DNA from: Gorillibacterium timonense | Lineage (GTDB): Bacteria > Bacillota > Bacilli > Paenibacillales > NBRC-103111 | Reading direction: 5' to 3' | Assembly: GCF_001457415.1 (NCBI RefSeq) | Contig: NZ_LN881723.1 | Span: 715,246 to 779,245 of the forward strand | DNA length: 64,000 bases | Shown here: in pieces, positions 61,758 to 64,000 of the stretch | How positions within the stretch are numbered: position 1 is the first letter of the stretch | Layout: each line of letters starts with the position of its first letter | The notes under the pieces: model-generated | What the model saw: the letters and a program-made list of their open reading frames with translations, nothing else | Told to the model about the DNA's origin: nothing | Databases searched by the model: none | Program-made: the position numbers and the translations under genes

Positions 61758-62312
61758 CTATGAAGCGTCTTTCTCAATCCATTGCTTCTCCTGCAAAAGC
61801 TTTACGATATCCGAATCCTGCTTTTTCAGTTTTTCAATTTCCTTCCGATTCCATTCTCTCCCCGTCTCCAAAATCTCGGAATACGTCTGAGCAAACTCCT
61901 GAAACCGTTCGGTCGTTTCCTTCAACAGTGCTTTTTCCGAGTTGGATAAAGGCCGGTTGCCGGACAATTGTAGCCCCGTGAGGCTTGATAGCAGTTCTCG
62001 ATAAGCATCAAGTACAGGAACAACATCGGATTCCGCCGCGTGGAGCAGGTGTTCATGGCTGAACTGAGCGGAATAGGCAGCTCGCACCAGCACATTCAGC
62101 TGAGCCGTCTCCGATGCATCTTGGCTGTCAGCAAGAGCGCCGATCAGCATCTTCTGCTGAAAAGTAGCAACCTGCAGCAGATCGACTACCGCCTTCGTCT
62201 CGCGGCTCCCCATCCCCGACCATTCATAAATGCGCAGAACCGTCCACACCGCCAGCACCAGAAGCAGCAGCCATGCCAATACCCAGCTCTTCCTTGCCCG
62301 TCTTGGATACAA
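61758..62312 (-). CDS. Uncharacterised single-pass membrane protein
   Basis: 184 residues. Short basic N-terminus (YPRRARKSW), one membrane helix (about 11-31, VLAWLLLLVLAVWTVL), then a helical extracytoplasmic or cytoplasmic domain rich in Ala/Glu/Leu with a heptad-like C-terminus (ILETGREWNRKEIEKLKKQD). No domain recognised. The TTG at 62312 has GGAGGGG 5 nt before it and starts at the basic segment; an ATG 31 codons upstream lacks a ribosome site. It precedes hemA in the same direction and is 115 bp from it. Confidence 0.6.
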   Translation of the reverse strand: MYPRRARKSWVLAWLLLLVLAVWTVLRIYEWSGMGSRETKAVVDLLQVATFQQKMLIGALADSQDASETAQLNVLVRAAYSAQFSHEHLLHAAESDVVPVLDAYRELLSSLTGLQLSGNRPLSNSEKALLKETTERFQEFAQTYSEILETGREWNRKEIEKLKKQDSDIVKLLQEKQWIEKDAS

Positions 62313-62433
62313 TGAAACCCCTCCTGTCCTGCGTTCTCTATCTCCATATGTTGAAGAAGAAAGCGCTAGTACGCTGTCTTTATAAAAGGGGGGCAAGACA
62401 AGCAACCAGAAGAGATTCGGGCAAATGGGTCGC

Positions 62434-62462
62434 TTTACAAAACTAATGGCGTTAGTTATAAT
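62434..62462 (+). promoter_or_regulatory. Sigma-A promoter of the MBL-TetR operon
   Basis: TTTACA (62434-62439), 17-nt spacer, TATAAT (62457-62462). The spacer contains the first palindromic operator. Confidence 0.85.
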
Positions 62463-62482
62463 AAAACTAATATCATTAGTTT
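62441..62482 (+). promoter_or_regulatory. Paired palindromic operators (TetR-type)
   Basis: Operator 1 AACTAA-TGGCG-TTAGTT (62441-62457) lies between -35 and -10; operator 2 AAACTAAT-ATC-ATTAGTTT (62464-62482) covers the start site. Centres are 24 bp apart. Probable binding sites for the TetR-family protein encoded downstream. Confidence 0.75.
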
Positions 62483-62503
62483 ATGAAAAGAGGAGGCTTC
62501 CTG

Positions 62504-63241
62504 ATGAGAATTCGGCACAAGCATTCCCTGTATCAACTGACGTTTCTTCCCCGCTTCTTTCCCGTCAATTCCTATTTCGTGGAAGAAGCGGATGGGCTAA
62601 CGTTGATCGACGCCGCTTTGCCTTACAGCGCCAAGGGCATCCTGAGAGCTGCCGAACACATAGGCAAGCCGATCAGCCGGATCGTTCTGACCCATGCTCA
62701 CGGCGATCACCTCGGAGCGCTTGACGCCCTTAAGCTCCAGCTTCCCCATGTCCCCGTTTATTTGTCAGCTAGGGACGTGCGGCTGCTGGACGGCGATCTT
62801 TCACTTGACGCTGACGAGCCCGGAACCCCCATCCGCGGGGATATCCCGAAGAAGCTGCAGACACGCCCTGATGTTCTGCTGCATGATGGAGACCGGCTCG
62901 GATCGCTGCTCACCGTGTCCGCTCCGGGACACACCCCCGGCTCCATGGCGTTTCTGGACACACGGAACCAAACGCTGATTGCCGGGGACGCCTTCCAACT
63001 GCGGGGCGGGATCGCGGTCAGCGGGCAATTGCGCATCACGTTCCCTTTTCCCGCCATGGCTACCTGGAATGCGGATCGCGCTCTCGCCACCGCGCGCAAG
63101 CTAGCCGATCTACAGCCAACCCTGCTCGCGGTCGGGCATGGCTCGCTGCTTGAACAGCCGACAGCGGCAATGGAGCAAGCCATTCGGACCGCTCAGGCGG
63201 CAATAGGAGGGAAAGAACATGTCACCTCGAATCGGTCTTGA
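62504..63241 (+). CDS. MBL-fold metallo-hydrolase
   Basis: 245 residues. Metallo-beta-lactamase fold with the zinc motif THAHGDHLGALDAL, later APGHTPGSMAFLD and GDAFQLRGG, and the final His in LAVGHGSLLEQP. The family includes glyoxalase II-like, lactonase and other hydrolases; the substrate is unknown. ATG 62504 has GAGGAGG 7 nt upstream. Its end overlaps the TetR gene by 23 bp, and both are controlled by the palindromic operators, so a TetR ligand is likely related to the enzyme's substrate or product. Confidence 0.9.
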   Translation: MRIRHKHSLYQLTFLPRFFPVNSYFVEEADGLTLIDAALPYSAKGILRAAEHIGKPISRIVLTHAHGDHLGALDALKLQLPHVPVYLSARDVRLLDGDLSLDADEPGTPIRGDIPKKLQTRPDVLLHDGDRLGSLLTVSAPGHTPGSMAFLDTRNQTLIAGDAFQLRGGIAVSGQLRITFPFPAMATWNADRALATARKLADLQPTLLAVGHGSLLEQPTAAMEQAIRTAQAAIGGKEHVTSNRS

Positions 63242-63785
63242 TCAAAAAGCGGTGCTCTCATCGGCTGCCGAGCTGGCCGACACGCAAGGCTTCGATGCGG
63301 TTACTCTCGCTTCTCTCGCGCAGAAGCTGAACATCCGTACGCCTTCGCTATACAACCATGTAGCCGGCCTGCCAGAACTGAAGCGGCTGCTCGCTTTGGA
63401 CGGCTTGAAGCAGTTGACCGAGCTGCTATCGAGCGCGCTGAACGATGGGACCGACTCGGATGCCGCCACCACCTTTTGCCTGTCCTATGTTCGGTTCGCC
63501 AGACAGCATCCCGGTTTGTACGAAGCGGTCCAACGGGCCCCCGAGCCACAGGATGAGCTCTTGGCCGAGGCAGGCGGGCAAGTCGTTCACTTCGCCCTTA
63601 CCGCTCTCTCCGGCTACGGGCTTACGGAAGAAGAAGCCATTCACGCCGTACGCGGTCTGCGCAGCCTGCTGCACGGTTTTGTGTACCTGGAGAGCATAGG
63701 CGGATTCGGGTTGCCCTATGAAACCGATCGTACCCTCCATTTTATCGTGGAGACCTATTTGAGCGGCCTGCGAAAGCAATCGTAA
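63219..63785 (+). CDS. TetR-family transcriptional regulator
   Basis: 188 residues. N-terminal HTH (about 8-52, AVLSSAAELADTQGFDAVTL then LAQKLNIRTPSLYNHVAGL) and a C-terminal helical ligand domain resembling the WHG/TetR_C_33 type (RFARQHPGLYEAV, AVRGLRSLLHGFVYLES, GGFGLP). It probably represses its own operon by binding the two palindromes at 62441-62482. GGAGGGAAAGAAC precedes the ATG, inside the hydrolase gene. Confidence 0.9.
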   Translation: MSPRIGLDQKAVLSSAAELADTQGFDAVTLASLAQKLNIRTPSLYNHVAGLPELKRLLALDGLKQLTELLSSALNDGTDSDAATTFCLSYVRFARQHPGLYEAVQRAPEPQDELLAEAGGQVVHFALTALSGYGLTEEEAIHAVRGLRSLLHGFVYLESIGGFGLPYETDRTLHFIVETYLSGLRKQS

Positions 63786-63820
63786 TTGAACTCTCTACAG
63801 CAATTTATACTCTTGTACAG

Positions 63821-63867
63821 AGAGAGCAAAAAAACGAACCCTCGCTGGGTTCGTTTTTTTGCTCTCT
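63821..63867 (+). terminator. Terminator after the TetR gene
   Basis: 21-bp perfect hairpin (AGAGAGCAAAAAAACGAACCC with its complement, 5-nt loop) followed by TTTT. Confidence 0.9.
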
Positions 63868-63910
63868 TTTCATTTTCAAAGGATGGACATACAAGATAAC
63901 TGACCTGCCG

Positions 63911-64000
63911 CTATCCGTCCAGTACACTCAAACGGATCGATAAACTGCGCAGCTCGCTATCGATCGATGCTACCCGATCCGCTTCCTCCGATGTATTGCG
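63911..64000 (-). CDS. C-terminal fragment of a gene running off the window
   Basis: The last 90 bases are one open minus-strand frame ending in TAG at 63911, encoding 29 residues (RNTSEEADRVASIDSELRSL and then SIRLSVLDG). The composition (hydrophilic, Glu/Ser/Arg helix) resembles the end of a methyl-accepting chemotaxis protein, but the stretch is too short to assign. Confidence 0.4.
   Translation of the reverse strand, partial: RNTSEEADRVASIDSELRSLSIRLSVLDG

Noticed and set aside
1-64000. tRNA or rRNA genes, intact insertion sequences
   Set aside because: No cloverleaf, 16S/23S-like or transposase sequence was seen on reading both strands; only short repeat fragments occur.

Overview
The window comes from an endospore-forming, low-branching Gram-positive bacterium, most probably Paenibacillaceae (Paenibacillus, Cohnella or a relative). 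Three things point there. Gene order closely follows the Bacillus subtilis chromosome around safA-pheA-obg-minCD-mreBCD-maf-folC-valS-spoVID-hem. There are many sporulation genes (bofC, safA, spo0B, spoIVFA/FB, a SpoIIB-like SPOR protein, spoVID). Shine-Dalgarno sequences are strong, GTG and TTG starts are frequent, and the DNA is moderately GC-rich. No tRNA, rRNA, CRISPR array, prophage or intact insertion sequence was seen.

Layout. 1-3.3 kb: bofC and an unusually long, repeat-rich safA. 3.7-8.3 kb: a small lipoprotein gene and the operon pheB-hom-thrB-pheA. 8.5-11.2 kb: an accessory patch with a NUDIX gene, a CmpB-HD membrane fusion and an HTH regulator; three copies of one 14-bp motif and a 42-bp tandem repeat surround the last two. 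11.3-14.8 kb: obg, spo0B and the rplU-prp-rpmA operon. 14.8-15.6 kb: two tandem TM2 proteins. 16.3-25.6 kb: rng, spoIVFB/FA, rodA, minD/C, mreD/C/B and radC. 25.8-29.4 kb: yitT, an aldo/keto reductase, maf and a DUF4321 gene. 29.5-33.5 kb: the SPOR protein and two paralogous BNR beta-propeller lipoproteins. 33.7-39.6 kb: murC, folC and valS with a T-box leader. 39.9-42.7 kb: a cobalamin riboswitch and metE. 42.7-55.2 kb: spoVID, a frameshifted pseudouridine synthase gene, a 35-residue membrane protein, and the heme genes hemL, hemY, hemH, hemE, hemB, cobA-hemD, hemC and the siroheme gene. 55.5-60.1 kb: a BceRS-AB-like peptide-sensing and resistance module on the plus strand, splitting hemA (60.3-61.6 kb) from the other heme genes. 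61.7-64 kb: a membrane protein, an MBL hydrolase-TetR pair with two palindromic operators, and the tail of one more gene.

How it works together. The core is a housekeeping block for envelope growth and shape (mur, mre, min, rodA), translation (rplU, rpmA, valS), tetrapyrrole synthesis from glutamyl-tRNA to heme and siroheme, and aspartate-family and aromatic amino acid synthesis, interleaved with sporulation genes. Regulation visible in the DNA includes a Val T-box, a B12 riboswitch on B12-independent methionine synthase, a BceR-type operator, paired TetR-type operators and several clear sigma-A promoters.

The least explained features are a diverged intergenic element present twice (15.9 and 28.0 kb) with base-for-base identical internal spacing, a perfect 14-bp inverted repeat that buries the bofC ribosome binding site, the shared 14-bp motif around the HTH regulator and the CmpB-HD gene, and the tandem repeat that copied the 3' end of that regulator.
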